From a bacterium (GTDB lineage Bacteria; Patescibacteriota; Saccharimonadia; Saccharimonadales; Saccharimonadaceae), in assembly GCA_020626475.1 (NCBI GenBank), contig JAHKZT010000011.1:1-14892 (forward strand): a stretch of 14,892 nucleotides of DNA. Direction: 5' to 3'. A program made the translations under genes and the position numbers. Below, one piece after another: positions 13,287 through 14,892 of this stretch. Positions within the stretch are counted from its first letter, which is position 1. Each line of letters starts with the position of its first letter. A model generated the notes under the pieces. The model did no database searches. It had not been told where the DNA came from and was given only the letters and a program-made list of their open reading frames with translations.

Positions 13287-14892
13287 ATGAAGGATAATCT
13301 TACAATCATCGACGGCAAAAGTGTTTTTTATCGCGGCTATTACGCCATGGGACACCTTTCATTGCCAGATGGCACGCCAACTGGCGGCGTCTTTGGCTTC
13401 GCCACGATGCTAATTGAGATTATCGAAAAACTCCAGCCAGAATACATAGCCGTCGCTTGGGATAAGCCGAAGACCAACATCCGTCGTCGCCGTAAGATTT
13501 ATGCCGATTACAAAGGAAATCGCAAACCAGCTCCAGATGATTTTTACGCCCAAATCCCATATCTAATGGAGCTCCTCGAGGCCTTCCATATTCCGCTCTA
13601 CGAATTCGACGATTACGAAGCCGACGATATCATCGGCACTCTAGCACGCAAAGCTGACGCCAAAAATGTACGTGTCGAAATTATTTCCGGCGACCTCGAT
13701 ATGCTTCAGATCGTCGATAACGACATCCATATGTATCAGCTCAAACGTGGCTTTAGCGACGTTCAGAAGTTCGATATCGCCGCTGTAGAAGAGAAATATG
13801 GCCTCAAAAAATCCCAATTCCTCGATCTTAAATCCCTCAAAGGTGACTCCTCGGATAATATTCCAGGCGTACCAGGCATCGGCGAAAAAGGCGCCGTCAA
13901 ACTATTACAAGAATACGAGACACTCGACAACTTATATAACCATGTCGATGAAATTCCGGGCGCAACTGGCCAAAAGCTAAAAGACGGCAAAGAACTCGCA
14001 TATATCAGCAAGCAGCTCGCACAAATTCAATTCGATGCGCCAGTCGAGTTCGACCCGAACGGCACAAAGCTCGCAGATTTCAACCCAGATAACGTTCTAG
14101 CTGTGCTCAAAAAATACCAATTCAATTCGCTTGTCGCTAAGTTCAAAAAAATATTCCCGAATGCCAACAGCACACCCATCGTAGCCGCAAAGTCAGAACA
14201 AAAACCGGAGAAAAATGTTGTAAAACCTACAACAAAATATAGCCTGCCAGAGCCAAAGAACATCGATATTGGAATACCAGAGAATCTTTATATCTCCAAA
14301 GACGTCAAATCTAGCATGCACGATAATGATACGCTCGCAAAAGAAATCATCGCAGGTCGTCCATATTGGGACCTCGGCCAAGTTGATTTCTTACTCGACC
14401 CGCTCGCGCGCAAAACTGACCAACTCGAATTAGTCGTCAGCGACGAAAAAGAGGATTACGTCAAACAACGCCAGCAACTCGCCGCGGTACCAGAACTCGA
14501 ACGCATTGCGACCGAATTCGACCTCCCGCTAATTCCGGTTCTATTCAAGATGGAACAAGAGGGTATTAAGATCGATAAAGGCCGTTTCGATGCGCTCGCA
14601 AAAGAATTTAGCTCCGAACTCACTGAGCTTGAAAAAGAAATACATGAGCTAGCAGGGCAGAGTTTTAATATTAACTCACCAATCCAGCTTTCTGAAATTC
14701 TTTTCGATAAGCTTGCACTCCCAACCAAAGGCATCAAAAAGACTACGCGCGGCTATTCCACTGGCGCCAAAGAGCTCGATAAGCTCCGCGACCTCCATCC
14801 AATCATCGCCAAGCTCGAACGCTACCGCGAAGTCAGCAAGCTCCTCAGCACTTACATTACGCCACTCCCGGCCCTCGCCGACGATAATCTCC
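13287..14892 (+). CDS. polA: DNA polymerase I, N-terminal 535 codons (runs off the window)
   Basis: Begins MKDNLTIIDGKSVFYRGYYA and stays open to the right edge. Residues 1 to about 290 are the 5'-3' exonuclease domain that removes RNA primers: YKGNRKP, DDYEADDIIGTLA, SGDLDMLQIV, and LKGDSSDNIPGVPGIGEKGA with its metal-binding Asp residues and helix-hairpin-helix. From about residue 403 (ELERIATEFDLPLIPVLFKM) the polymerase domain begins, including the FNINSPIQLSEILFDKL segment. The roughly 110 residues between lack the DxE motif of a proofreading exonuclease and resemble the shrunken, inactive domain of Taq-type enzymes. Used in Okazaki fragment processing and repair synthesis. Leaderless start; divergent from dcd. 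Confidence 0.95.
   Translation, partial: MKDNLTIIDGKSVFYRGYYAMGHLSLPDGTPTGGVFGFATMLIEIIEKLQPEYIAVAWDKPKTNIRRRRKIYADYKGNRKPAPDDFYAQIPYLMELLEAFHIPLYEFDDYEADDIIGTLARKADAKNVRVEIISGDLDMLQIVDNDIHMYQLKRGFSDVQKFDIAAVEEKYGLKKSQFLDLKSLKGDSSDNIPGVPGIGEKGAVKLLQEYETLDNLYNHVDEIPGATGQKLKDGKELAYISKQLAQIQFDAPVEFDPNGTKLADFNPDNVLAVLKKYQFNSLVAKFKKIFPNANSTPIVAAKSEQKPEKNVVKPTTKYSLPEPKNIDIGIPENLYISKDVKSSMHDNDTLAKEIIAGRPYWDLGQVDFLLDPLARKTDQLELVVSDEKEDYVKQRQQLAAVPELERIATEFDLPLIPVLFKMEQEGIKIDKGRFDALAKEFSSELTELEKEIHELAGQSFNINSPIQLSEILFDKLALPTKGIKKTTRGYSTGAKELDKLRDLHPIIAKLERYREVSKLLSTYITPLPALADDNL

Overview
The window looks like a piece of chromosome from a small-genome bacterium of the Candidate Phyla Radiation, most likely Saccharibacteria (TM7). 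This is inferred from very tight gene packing, many genes whose -10 box lies 6-10 bases before the start codon with no Shine-Dalgarno sequence (leaderless style), a surface protein with a sortase-type C-terminus (monoderm envelope), and compact versions of housekeeping enzymes. TGA ends several clear genes, so the TGA=Gly code of SR1/Gracilibacteria is not used.

Layout. 1-108: last codons of a MacB/FtsX-type permease on the plus strand, then a terminator. 150-3737, minus strand: an ABC exporter operon (ATPase, then two ABC-2 permeases, with overlapping ends), followed by two tiny membrane proteins that have their own strong promoter. 3757-5702, plus strand: a TrmA/RlmD-family RNA m5U methyltransferase and a short GpsA. 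5713-6679: a surface beta-helix protein with its own consensus promoter; its signal peptide and body are in different frames, separated at an A6 tract. 6850-10065: a UvrD/Rep helicase fused to a RecB-like nuclease. 10145-10575: two 68-residue zinc-ribbon proteins in tandem. 10725-12234: a 92-residue unknown protein overlapping a Y-family DNA polymerase. 12274-12855, minus strand: dCTP deaminase with a leader that looks like an attenuator. 13287 to the window end: the start of DNA polymerase I (polA), open to the right edge.

The most striking non-coding signal lies in the 300-base gap between the divergent dcd and polA genes. It holds two large stem-loop elements, one on each strand, reading outward from an AT-rich spacer. 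They share a core (a CTACGG-R-CGAGC segment, a TAACGA hexaloop and a bulged C), but their stems differ in sequence and still pair. That is the pattern expected of a conserved structured RNA, and I do not recognise the family. The right-hand half of the window is enriched in genome maintenance: helicase-nuclease, Y-family polymerase, dCTP deaminase and PolA.
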